Source of the DNA: JBCBDX01 sp039822005
GTDB lineage: Bacteria > Pseudomonadota > Alphaproteobacteria > Rhizobiales > Rhizobiaceae
Assembly (NCBI GenBank): GCA_039822005.1
Contig: JBCBMZ010000005.1
Span: 1 to 64,000 of the forward strand
Direction: 5' to 3'
DNA length: 64,000 nucleotides
The translations under genes were made by a program, and so were the position numbers. Position 1 is the stretch's first letter. Every line of letters starts with the position of its first letter. This document shows, in pieces, positions 17,863 through 25,097 of this stretch. The notes under the pieces were generated by a model. It worked only from the letters and a program-made list of their open reading frames with translations, did no database searches and had not been told where the DNA came from.

Positions 17863-18405
17863 TCAGTTTGATTTGAGAAATTGTTCCGGCGGCAGATGCC
17901 GCCAAATGTCCGCAGTGAAATCCCATATGGAGACATCGGTCTGTTCTTTATGAGCGCCAAGCTTCTCCGCGACACGTTGAGAGGCGTAATTAGCCGGGTC
18001 GATCACGCTGATCGCGGTTGTCCAGCCCAATTCCTGATAGGTAAAGGTGAGCGCCGCACGACCTGCTTCCGTCGCATAGCCCTTGCCTTGCGCAGACTTC
18101 GCCAATGTCCAGCCAATTTCGGGTTCAGGCCAGCCATCGGGGCAGTAGGGACCAACGCTGCCGATACATTGGCCTGACGCTTTTTCCTCGACGCAAAAGA
18201 AGGAAAACCCGCGCCACGCCCACTGGCCCACGAACGACGTCATGGAGCGCCACACCTGATAGCGCGGCATCGGACCGCCGACGAATATTGCAACTTCGGC
18301 ATCAGCACGAATAGCCGCATAGGCGTCCAGATCCTTTTCTTCAAAACCGCGCAGGATCAGCCGCTCGGTTTCCAGAACCGGAATATTGACGGTGACAAAA
18401 CTCAT
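17863..18405 (-). CDS. GNAT acetyltransferase, RimJ/RimL type (copy 1)
   Basis: A 180-residue GCN5-related acetyltransferase. The N-terminal VPVLETERL-like start and ILRGF strand are typical of the RimJ/RimL group. The acetyl-CoA-binding region is GKGYATEAGRAAL near residue 108, and the C-terminal ASQRVAEKLGA helix follows. The start overlaps the stop of the upstream acetyltransferase by four bases (ATGA). The two proteins share nearly the same N-terminus (TVNIPVLETERLILR) and the same ending (WRHLPP.EFL), so they are tandem paralogues. The substrate is unknown; location beside rpsP could hint at a ribosomal or translation target, but this is inference. Confidence 0.88.
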   Translation of the reverse strand: MSFVTVNIPVLETERLILRGFEEKDLDAYAAIRADAEVAIFVGGPMPRYQVWRSMTSFVGQWAWRGFSFFCVEEKASGQCIGSVGPYCPDGWPEPEIGWTLAKSAQGKGYATEAGRAALTFTYQELGWTTAISVIDPANYASQRVAEKLGAHKEQTDVSIWDFTADIWRHLPPEQFLKSN

Positions 18406-18956
18406 ACCGCCACCTCAAAGCGCTGCAAAAACTCTCCTGGCGGCAAATGGCGCCACACTTCAAGAACGCCGAACTCACCTGCATCGCGCTCGGTTTCTTT
18501 GGCAGCGCCCATGCGCTTGGCAAGCGCAAGTGACTTATCGTTTTGTGCATTGATTTCGCTGATCGCAGTTTGCCAGCCATGGACTTCGTAAAAGTAACGC
18601 AATGCAACCGAGCATGCCTCGGTCGCAAAGCCACTACCGCTCACCTGTGGCACGAATGAATAGTTAAATTCCGGCTCTCTGGTTTCGTCTAAATGGCTTG
18701 CACCCACATGACCGACAAACCTGCGTGTTGACTTTTCTTCAACGGCAAAGCGTCCATAGCCACGCAATACCCAATGCCCCATGAGGCTGCACATTTTATC
18801 AAAGGCTTTCGCCCGATCGGCCACGCGGCTGATAAAACGGGCATGGTCGGCATCGACATAGATTGAGAAAAATCCATCAAGGTCATCAACGCGTAGCGCA
18901 CGCAAAATCAAACGTTCGGTTTCCAAAACCGGGATGTTAACGGTTACCGATGTCAT
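18402..18956 (-). CDS. GNAT acetyltransferase, RimJ/RimL type (copy 2)
   Basis: Second copy of the tandem acetyltransferase pair, 184 residues from the ATG at 18956. The upstream in-frame start at 19061 would run deep into the preceding gene and adds no family sequence. The CoA-binding segment is GSGFATEACSVAL. The ATG overlaps the stop of the upstream membrane-protein gene by four bases. The spacing of three overlapping genes in a row implies coupled translation from ffh to rpsP. Confidence 0.86.
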   Translation of the reverse strand: MTSVTVNIPVLETERLILRALRVDDLDGFFSIYVDADHARFISRVADRAKAFDKMCSLMGHWVLRGYGRFAVEEKSTRRFVGHVGASHLDETREPEFNYSFVPQVSGSGFATEACSVALRYFYEVHGWQTAISEINAQNDKSLALAKRMGAAKETERDAGEFGVLEVWRHLPPGEFLQRFEVAV

Positions 18957-19300
18957 TGAGGTCGGCTCCGCAATACAAGCTTGGTGCGCGCATAACGCAA
19001 TGCGATAGCCATCATCAACACCACAACAATAAAGCGCGAACCATCTACCACGGATGCCCAAGTAGCCACCTCAATACCGATATCATCGGCACGCAAACAA
19101 TAGTGCGGCAGGCCGGGAAAAGGAAAAGGCTCTGTATAAAAATGATGCCACAGCGACCCCGGCTGACAACGAAACAGGGTAGGCATGTTCATCGGTGCGG
19201 CTTCAGCGGCCCGATAAAGATAATGAGCACCCGGCAGCATTAAAGCCAAAGCGGTAACAAGCACGATTACCATGCGCGTGTATTTTGCAAGGTGGAGCAT
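18953..19300 (-). CDS. Small membrane protein, unknown
   Basis: A 115-residue protein with one hydrophobic segment at about 10-30 (VIVLVTALALMLPGAHYLY) and another near 90-105 (FIVVVLMMAIALRYA), with a predicted periplasmic loop between them that holds two cysteines. The ATG at 19300 shares a base with the ffh stop (TGATG); a GTG one codon earlier is possible. Its own stop overlaps the next ATG. The tight packing between ffh and the acetyltransferase pair makes it a real gene. I do not recognise the family. Confidence 0.7.
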   Translation of the reverse strand: MLHLAKYTRMVIVLVTALALMLPGAHYLYRAAEAAPMNMPTLFRCQPGSLWHHFYTEPFPFPGLPHYCLRADDIGIEVATWASVVDGSRFIVVVLMMAIALRYARTKLVLRSRPQ

Positions 19301-20829
19301 CACTTCTTGCCCTTTGGCAAACCGGGCAATTCAGGGCCGCCTAACCCTGGTAGGCCTGGTCCACCAAGACCCGGCAATTTGGGGCCACCGGGGCCGCCAA
19401 GACCCATTTGCTCAGCCTGTTTGGCCATCTGTTCCAATTGCTTGGGATCCATATTGGGCATACCGCCGCCCGGCATCCCCATCTTGCCACCCAAGCCACC
19501 CATCATCTTGCCCATCATGCCACCGCCCTTTTTGCCCTTCATGGATTTCATCATGTCGGCCATCTGTCGGTGCATCTTTAAAAGCTTGTTGATCTCAGCA
19601 GCATTCGTACCGGAACCAGCAGCAATTCGTTTCTTGCGCGAGTGCTTTAAGACTTCGGGGTGGCTGCGCTCATGCGGCGTCATGGATGAAATGATGGCCT
19701 GCTGGCGTTTGAACATCGAATCGTCCAAACCCGCGGCGGCCATCTGGTCCTTCATTTTACCCATGCCCGGCATCATGCCCATGATACCGCCCATACCGCC
19801 CATTTTCTGCATCTGACCCAGCTGTGCAGAAAGATCGTTCAAATCAAACTTGCCCTCGGCCATCTTTTTGGCCATGGCGGCGGCTTGTTCCTGGTCGATC
19901 GTTTCAGCGGCTTTTTCAACCAGCGAGACAATGTCGCCCATGCCCAGAATACGATCGGCAATACGCTTGGGATGAAACTCCTCCAGAGCATCCATTTTCT
20001 CGCCGACACCGACCAGTTTGACCGGCTTGCCGGTTGCCGCGCGCATGGAAAGCGCCGCACCGCCGCGCCCGTCACCATCCATGCGGGTCAACACGATACC
20101 GGTGACACCTACACGATCATCAAAGTTTTGAGCCAGATTAACCGCGTCCTGACCGGTCAATGAGTCGGCGACGAGCAATACCTCATGGGGACTGGCGGCA
20201 GAACGAATATCCGCCATCTCCACCATCAGTGGCTCATCAATATGCGTGCGGCCCGCCGTATCAAGGATCACCACATCATAGCCGCCAAGTTTGCCGGCCT
20301 GATGCGCTCGGGCGGCAATCTCAACCGGCGATTGGCCGTCAATAATCGGTAATGTGGCAACTCCGGTCTGTTCACCAAGTTGACGCAGCTGCTCTTGCGC
20401 CGCCGGCCGGCGCGTATCGAGCGAAGCCATTAAGACTTTTTTGCCGTCACGCTCGGTCAAGCGCGTTGCGATCTTGGCGGTTGTTGTCGTCTTACCAGAA
20501 CCTTGCAGGCCAACCATCATGATGGCGACGGGCGCGGGTGCATTCAGATCAATGGTTTCCGCATCAGATCCAAGGGTCGCAACAAGTTCATCATGGACGA
20601 TCTTGACGACCATTTGGCCGGGCTTGACGCTTTTGAGCACCTCCACGCCGACCGCCTTTTCGCGGACCCGATCAACAAAACCGCGCACCACCTCCAAGGA
20701 GACGTCAGCCTCGATCAACGCTCGGCGCACTTCGCGCAGCGCAGCAGACACGTCCTTTTCAGAAAGTGCGCCTCGACCGGTCAGGCCGGAAAAGATCGAA
20801 CCTAGACGGTCCTGCAGTGATTCAAACAT
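19300..20829 (-). CDS. ffh: Signal recognition particle protein Ffh
   Basis: Ffh binds the 4.5S RNA and the signal sequences of nascent inner-membrane proteins, then delivers them to FtsY. The 509 residues comprise the N domain (1-95), the GTPase domain with GLQGSGKTTTTAK at about 108-120, DTAGRTHID near 200 and a TRMDGDGRGG motif near 255, and the methionine-rich M domain from about 300. The C-terminal tail is unusually rich in Gly, Met and Pro (about 440-509). A GAGGA site lies upstream. It heads the operon that ends with rpsP. Confidence 0.97.
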   Translation of the reverse strand: MFESLQDRLGSIFSGLTGRGALSEKDVSAALREVRRALIEADVSLEVVRGFVDRVREKAVGVEVLKSVKPGQMVVKIVHDELVATLGSDAETIDLNAPAPVAIMMVGLQGSGKTTTTAKIATRLTERDGKKVLMASLDTRRPAAQEQLRQLGEQTGVATLPIIDGQSPVEIAARAHQAGKLGGYDVVILDTAGRTHIDEPLMVEMADIRSAASPHEVLLVADSLTGQDAVNLAQNFDDRVGVTGIVLTRMDGDGRGGAALSMRAATGKPVKLVGVGEKMDALEEFHPKRIADRILGMGDIVSLVEKAAETIDQEQAAAMAKKMAEGKFDLNDLSAQLGQMQKMGGMGGIMGMMPGMGKMKDQMAAAGLDDSMFKRQQAIISSMTPHERSHPEVLKHSRKKRIAAGSGTNAAEINKLLKMHRQMADMMKSMKGKKGGGMMGKMMGGLGGKMGMPGGGMPNMDPKQLEQMAKQAEQMGLGGPGGPKLPGLGGPGLPGLGGPELPGLPKGKK

Positions 20830-21098
20830 CGTGTTCCATCCTCTTTGGTCTCGTGACCTCAGAGATAATTATGTTCTGCGCGAAGCCCAAATAGCCAGCC
20901 ACGAAAAAAAGCCAAAAAGCACCCGAGGGCGCATCGCGCTGTCGGATGTTGACCTCCGCGTTCATAACGCGGTCAGTGGCTCGAACAATCAAGCTTCTCG
21001 TCGGTGAACGGGCGTATGACGGAAACTGTGCCGTGAGTCAAGAAAATGACTTGGCACCGCAACTGGCTACCAATAGCCTTTAGTGCGCAGGACAACGC
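20830..21098. other. Region upstream of ffh, no gene seen
   Basis: These 270 bases should hold the ffh promoter on the minus strand. I see no supported gene. The plus-strand frame that continues into the racemase-like remnant is closed here by a TAG at 21081. Confidence 0.4.
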
Positions 21099-21628
21099 TT
21101 GCATATCTTTGCCAATCACAAACGCGGCCGGGCTCTGGCAAATTTGTCGGATACCATTCCGTTTCCAAGCATAAATGCCGACGCTGTCCGTCAGCTTCTG
21201 GAAAGATGCCCCGCGCATGCGCAAACACCGCTCGTAAGGAATTGTCAGACACTAAAAGTAACTGACGCGCTGATCGCCTACTGCCGCAACGCAAAGATCA
21301 GCCGCTTGGGTTTTTTATCGCCCTACCGGGCCGATGTCTCGGAAACGCTGCGACATCGCTTGCCAGAAGCCATGATACAAACGCCAAGCTTTGGATACTT
21401 CGGCGAGCAGCGAGAGGCGGCAGTCGTGCGCATTAGCCAATCGAGCATAAAAAAAGCGGTTGGCGAAATTGAAGCGATCCAAGACTTAAAAGCACTATTT
21501 CTCTCATGTACAAACCTGCACACCAACGCTCACTCAGCCCGCTCTCGGTTGAGTTGAAGATGCCGGTCCTTTCAAGCAATTCAGTCTTGGCTTGGCACAT
21601 GCGCGTTTTATCAAATCTGGAAGCTTAA
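21099..21628 (+). pseudogene. Decayed Asp/Glu racemase / maleate isomerase-like gene (EutA-type)
   Basis: The frame from about 21099 to 21524 encodes recognisable C-terminal-half sequence of the aspartate/glutamate racemase superfamily (EutA/arylmalonate decarboxylase branch): ALIAYCRNAKISRLGFLSPY, FGYFGEQREAAVVRIS and the cysteine motif ALFLSCTNLHT. The next conserved segment, MPVLSSNSVLAWHM, lies in another frame (about 21560-21601), so a frameshift occurred around 21525-21535. An in-frame TAG at 21081 closes the 5' side and no N-terminal half is recognisable. The gene is therefore broken at both ends. Assignment rests on remembered family motifs. Confidence 0.7.
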
Positions 21629-21664
21629 TGTTTCCAGCAAATAGAGGAAATCTGAATTCCTCGC

Positions 21665-21687
21665 CCTACGTAATTAGATTACGGAGG
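21665..21687 (+). promoter_or_regulatory. Hairpin enclosing the ribosome-binding site of a 46-codon ORF
   Basis: CGTAAT (21669-21674) pairs with ATTACG (21678-21683) around a three-base loop. After one mismatch, CCT (21665-21667) pairs with AGG (21685-21687). The GGAGG ribosome-binding site (21683-21687) is wholly inside the stem, which suggests translational control or a chance inverted repeat. Confidence 0.45.
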
Positions 21688-21693
21688 CCAGTC

Positions 21694-21834
21694 ATGATCG
21701 CACTTATTCCACGCAGCATAATTGTCAGCGCGCAAGCACAGGCATTGGCGGGTCAATTAAAGCAGCGCAAACAGCTGGTACGCCGGTCGGTCCAGAAGGC
21801 CCAAAAGCTGGATCAGCGCAAATCAGCTAAGTAA
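21694..21834 (+). CDS. Small basic protein, unknown (46 residues)
   Basis: A short ORF with a strong GGAGG six bases before its ATG. The product has 46 residues: a short hydrophobic N-terminus (MIALIPRSIIV), then a helix-forming Gln/Lys/Arg/Ala-rich part ending QKAQKLDQRKSAK. It is strongly basic. The frame extends upstream to 21592, but the ribosome-binding site fixes the start at 21694. I do not recognise it. It lies just downstream of the decayed racemase-like gene and converges on the sbtB gene. Confidence 0.5.
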   Translation: MIALIPRSIIVSAQAQALAGQLKQRKQLVRRSVQKAQKLDQRKSAK

Positions 21835-21882
21835 AGCTGCTCGGTCTGACCAAACGAGCCCCACGTTGGGAAAACAAAGCCG

Positions 21883-22194
21883 CTAAAACCGGTCAGGACG
21901 TAGAACAAAGACATCGCCAACAGTGACTATGCCCATTTGCGGGTCGAGGACATTATAGATTTCATCGGTGGCTTTGTCGGCATCTTCCTTCGACATCACC
22001 GAAACAATCATGACCATGCGACCGGTGTCACCAATCATGCGATCCTCATCCCACTCGCCCTGGGTCCCTTTGCCTGCATGAGCGTTAAAAACAGTGTATC
22101 CGGTGACACCGACACGGTCTAAAGCACGCGTAACCCTCCCGATGACAGGCACCTCGCAGATCACCGTCATCTGCTTTTTGGCATGTGTTTCCAT
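21883..22194 (-). CDS. sbtB: PII-like signalling protein (SbtB type)
   Basis: A 103-residue PII-superfamily protein, with the ferredoxin-like core seen as two repeats: MTVICEVPVIGRVTRALDRVGVTGYTVF and MVMIVSVMSKEDADKATDEIY. The flexible T-loop falls between about residues 40 and 58. It lies six bases after the SbtA-type transporter gene with a GGAGG site, so it is very likely its partner. In cyanobacteria SbtB binds adenine nucleotides and regulates bicarbonate uptake by SbtA. The cysteine-containing C-terminal redox loop found in some cyanobacterial SbtB proteins is absent here; the chain ends VLRPDRF. Confidence 0.82.
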   Translation of the reverse strand: METHAKKQMTVICEVPVIGRVTRALDRVGVTGYTVFNAHAGKGTQGEWDEDRMIGDTGRMVMIVSVMSKEDADKATDEIYNVLDPQMGIVTVGDVFVLRPDRF

Positions 22195-22200
22195 CGTGGC

Positions 22201-23190
22201 TTATCCTCCCACCACAGCTTGCGCAATCGCCGCATAACTTGGAATACCAATGGTCAAATTCATCGGGAACGTGACGCCCAGCGACAATGAAAGATAGATC
22301 GAAGGCCGCGCTTCAGGCAACGCAAGTCGCATAGCCGCCGGTACCGCGATGTAGGACGCGCTGGCGGCAAGCGTCAGCAACAGGGCGGTGCCGCCTGCAT
22401 TCAAACCGGCCACAAGCGCAAACGGAATAGCGATGATCGCGCCGACAAATGGCATGACCAAACCAAAACCGACCAGCTTCCATGTCAACACCCCCCGCGC
22501 TTGTGCCATGCCGCGACCGGCAACCGCACCCATATCGAGCAAAAATAGGCACAAAATGCCTGTGAACGGCACCGTAATGAAACCATCAATGGCCGTTTTT
22601 CCTTCGACCCCCGTAAGGGCGCCAATCACGAACGCGCCCATCAAGACCACCACGGATGAATTAAGAAAAACTTCATGCAGCAAGCTGCCCTTGTCGGCAT
22701 CCGATGCACCGCGTCTTTCAGCCGAAGAACGGGCAAGGTAGAGCGCAACGAGGATCGCGGGCGTTTCCATCGCAGCTGCAACCGCAACCATAAAGCCTTC
22801 GGGCATCAGACCAATTGCATCGGCCGCTTGGGTGGCAGCCACAAAGGTCACGATGGAAATGGAGCCATAATGCGCCGCAACGGCGGCCAGCTCATATCGG
22901 GGCAGATCCGAAATCAGGCGCAAAATGAAAAAGGCAACGAGCGGAATAAGCGCCGATAAGATGGTGCCCGCGACAAGTGCCAGAAGAAGCGCAACCGAAA
23001 GACCTTCTTCGGACAAGGCCACGCCGCCTTTGAACCCAATAGCGAGCATGAGATAGATCGACAGCGTCTTTGCCATCGCTTCCGGCAGCGTCAGTTGCGA
23101 ACCGGCAATAGATCCCACAAAGCCCAAAATGAAAAACAAGACGGGAGGAGACAACAGATTAGACGCTGCCAGTTGGATAATGGAGTCCAT
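22201..23190 (-). CDS. sbtA: Sodium-dependent bicarbonate transporter family permease (SbtA type)
   Basis: A 329-residue integral membrane protein with about ten hydrophobic segments and no signal peptide. It matches the SbtA family: SPPVLFFILGFVGSIAG at the start, AIGFKGGVALSE near residue 52, AAHYGSISIVTF near 105, and FPMNLTIGIPSY at the C-terminus. SbtA takes up bicarbonate with sodium. It is preceded by AAGGA and is co-transcribed with the PII-like gene. In a heterotroph it could supply bicarbonate for carboxylases, but the substrate is inferred from the family only. Confidence 0.85.
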   Translation of the reverse strand: MDSIIQLAASNLLSPPVLFFILGFVGSIAGSQLTLPEAMAKTLSIYLMLAIGFKGGVALSEEGLSVALLLALVAGTILSALIPLVAFFILRLISDLPRYELAAVAAHYGSISIVTFVAATQAADAIGLMPEGFMVAVAAAMETPAILVALYLARSSAERRGASDADKGSLLHEVFLNSSVVVLMGAFVIGALTGVEGKTAIDGFITVPFTGILCLFLLDMGAVAGRGMAQARGVLTWKLVGFGLVMPFVGAIIAIPFALVAGLNAGGTALLLTLAASASYIAVPAAMRLALPEARPSIYLSLSLGVTFPMNLTIGIPSYAAIAQAVVGG

Positions 23191-23248
23191 AACTTACGCT
23201 TTCCTTAGGCGGCGCACCCGTAGCGAGCAGCCGCCAACCACGCAAGTA

Positions 23249-23905
23249 TCAAGCGTTACTTTCGTTCGCTTCGTCTTTTTCAGCGGAGTGCTTCATCAAG
23301 AGCGGGACTTGAGCCAGTGTGAAAGCGATCGTGATCGGCATGGTTCCCCACACTTTGAAAGCCACCCAGAAATCTGTCGAAAAGTTCCGCCAGACCACTT
23401 CATTAAGGACGGCCAGAAAGAAAAAGAACAAGCCCCAGCGCACTGTCATCTTGGCCCAGCCTTCTTCATCAATCTGGAAAGCGGCATCAAACACATATTT
23501 GAGCAGCGAAGTCTTGAAACCGTACCATGCCACGAGCAACATGGTACCAAACAGGGTATTGACGATGGTCGGCTTGACCTTGATGAAAAGGTCATTTTGA
23601 AGCCAAAGCGTCAGCGCTCCGAACACGAAAACGAATATGCCCGAAATGAGTGGCATGCGCGGGATCGTACGGGTCAAAATCCATGACAGGGTGAGTGCAA
23701 TGGCAGTCGCGACCATGAAAACCGCGGTCGCGACAAAAATCGGCCCACCAAGATTTTCAAGTGAAGGAAACCGTTCCACAATCCATTCACCACGGGCGTT
23801 GGCAAAAAAGAAGGCAACAAGCGGGCCGAACTCCAGTGCCAGCTTCAACACCGGGTTTTCGCGCTTTTCCCCGATCTCGTTCTTATCTGCTTCGATATCT
23901 GCCAA
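23249..23905 (-). CDS. yciB: Inner membrane septation protein YciB/IspZ
   Basis: A 218-residue integral membrane protein of the YciB (IspZ, septation protein A) family. Features are the N-terminal LALEFGPLVAFFFAN, the segment PLISGIFVFVFGALTLWLQN and WVAFKVWGTMPITIAF near the end. The gene begins with TTG at 23905, two bases after the ftsY stop. A GGAGG seven bases upstream supports this unusual start. It affects cell-envelope and division functions in other bacteria, with no defined biochemical role. The ftsY-yciB pairing is usual in rhizobia. Confidence 0.9.
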   Translation of the reverse strand: MADIEADKNEIGEKRENPVLKLALEFGPLVAFFFANARGEWIVERFPSLENLGGPIFVATAVFMVATAIALTLSWILTRTIPRMPLISGIFVFVFGALTLWLQNDLFIKVKPTIVNTLFGTMLLVAWYGFKTSLLKYVFDAAFQIDEEGWAKMTVRWGLFFFFLAVLNEVVWRNFSTDFWVAFKVWGTMPITIAFTLAQVPLLMKHSAEKDEANESNA

Positions 23906-23907
23906 GG

Positions 23908-25095
23908 TTACGCCTCCGCTGGCTCTTGCAATCCGGTCCCGACAATCGCCGATGAAAAATCTGACGCCCGAAACGGCTCAAGGTCATCTATGCCTTCCCC
24001 GACGCCAATAAAATAGACCGGCAATTTAAATTTTGCGGCAATGGCAACCAAAATACCGCCCCGGGCTGTGCCATCCAATTTGGTCATAACCAATCCATTC
24101 ACACCGGCAACATTGCGAAAGATTTCAACCTGGTTCAGCGCGTTTTGCCCGGTCGTCGCATCAAGAGTTTGCAAGACCGTGTGGGGAGCATCCGGATCGT
24201 GCTTTTGCAGGACGCGGACAATCTTGGCGAGTTCGTCCATCAACTCGGCCTTGTTCTGAAGCCGGCCGGCCGTATCGATGATTACCACGTCCGAACCATT
24301 GTCACGCGCCTGTTCATATGCGCTGAAGGCCAGGCCAGCGGCGTCGGCCCCAAGTTCGGTACCCACAAATGCGGAATCGGTGCGAACCGCCCAGATTTTC
24401 AGCTGCTCAATGGCTGCGGCACGGAACGTATCCCCCGCGCCGAGTGTCACTTTAAGCCCGGCAGCACTTAACTTCGCCGCAAGCTTGCCGATGGTGGTTG
24501 TCTTGCCGCTACCATTGACGCCGACAACCAGCAAAACGTGCGGCTTGTGGTTCAAATCAAGTTCCAGTGGTTTAGCCACCGGCTCAAGAACCGATGTGAT
24601 CTCTTCTGCCATGATTTGCCGCACCTCATCGGTGGACACATCTCGCCCATAGCGGCCCGATGAAAGAGAATCAGTTATTCGCATGGCGGTTTCCAGACCA
24701 AGGTCGGATTGCAGCAGGATGTCTTCCAGCTCCTCCAGCGTTTCATCATCCAGCTTGCGCTTGGTAAATACGCCCGTGATGTTGTCTGTTAGCTGTTTTG
24801 AAGAACGGGAAAGGCCGGATGTTAAGCGTCCAAGCCAGCCTTTGGGCTTTTCCGGCTCGTCTTCAGGCTTTGACTGCGGTTGCGCTTCGCCGATCATGAC
24901 CTTTTCGGAAAGGCCAGCCTCGACCGGCTCATTTTCTACCGCTGGTTCATCTGGCCGCGCTTCAATTGGTTCTGCGGGCAGATCTTGAACGACAACACTT
25001 TCCTCTGCGCTATCGGCTGCGGCGCTGGTTTCTGCCGACTTGTCCTCAACCTCTTTTCGGCCAAATGAAAACACACGTTTGAGAAAACCCGCCAT
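23908..25095 (-). CDS. ftsY: Signal recognition particle receptor FtsY
   Basis: FtsY is the membrane-associated GTPase that receives the SRP-ribosome complex. The 395 residues start with an acidic A domain (about 1-85), then the N domain helices (KQLTDNITGVF region), and the G domain with GVNGSGKTTTIGKL near 195, GAGDTFRAAAIEQL, DTAGRLQNKAELMDEL and TKLDGTARGG. It ends two bases before the TTG start of yciB and begins two bases after the mtaB stop. Its partner ffh lies only 3 kb away. Confidence 0.97.
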   Translation of the reverse strand: MAGFLKRVFSFGRKEVEDKSAETSAAADSAEESVVVQDLPAEPIEARPDEPAVENEPVEAGLSEKVMIGEAQPQSKPEDEPEKPKGWLGRLTSGLSRSSKQLTDNITGVFTKRKLDDETLEELEDILLQSDLGLETAMRITDSLSSGRYGRDVSTDEVRQIMAEEITSVLEPVAKPLELDLNHKPHVLLVVGVNGSGKTTTIGKLAAKLSAAGLKVTLGAGDTFRAAAIEQLKIWAVRTDSAFVGTELGADAAGLAFSAYEQARDNGSDVVIIDTAGRLQNKAELMDELAKIVRVLQKHDPDAPHTVLQTLDATTGQNALNQVEIFRNVAGVNGLVMTKLDGTARGGILVAIAAKFKLPVYFIGVGEGIDDLEPFRASDFSSAIVGTGLQEPAEA

Positions 25096-25097
25096 GT

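Noticed and set aside
20973..21294. Two minus-strand frames of about 80 codons
   Set aside because: They are antisense to the racemase-like remnant and have no features of their own.
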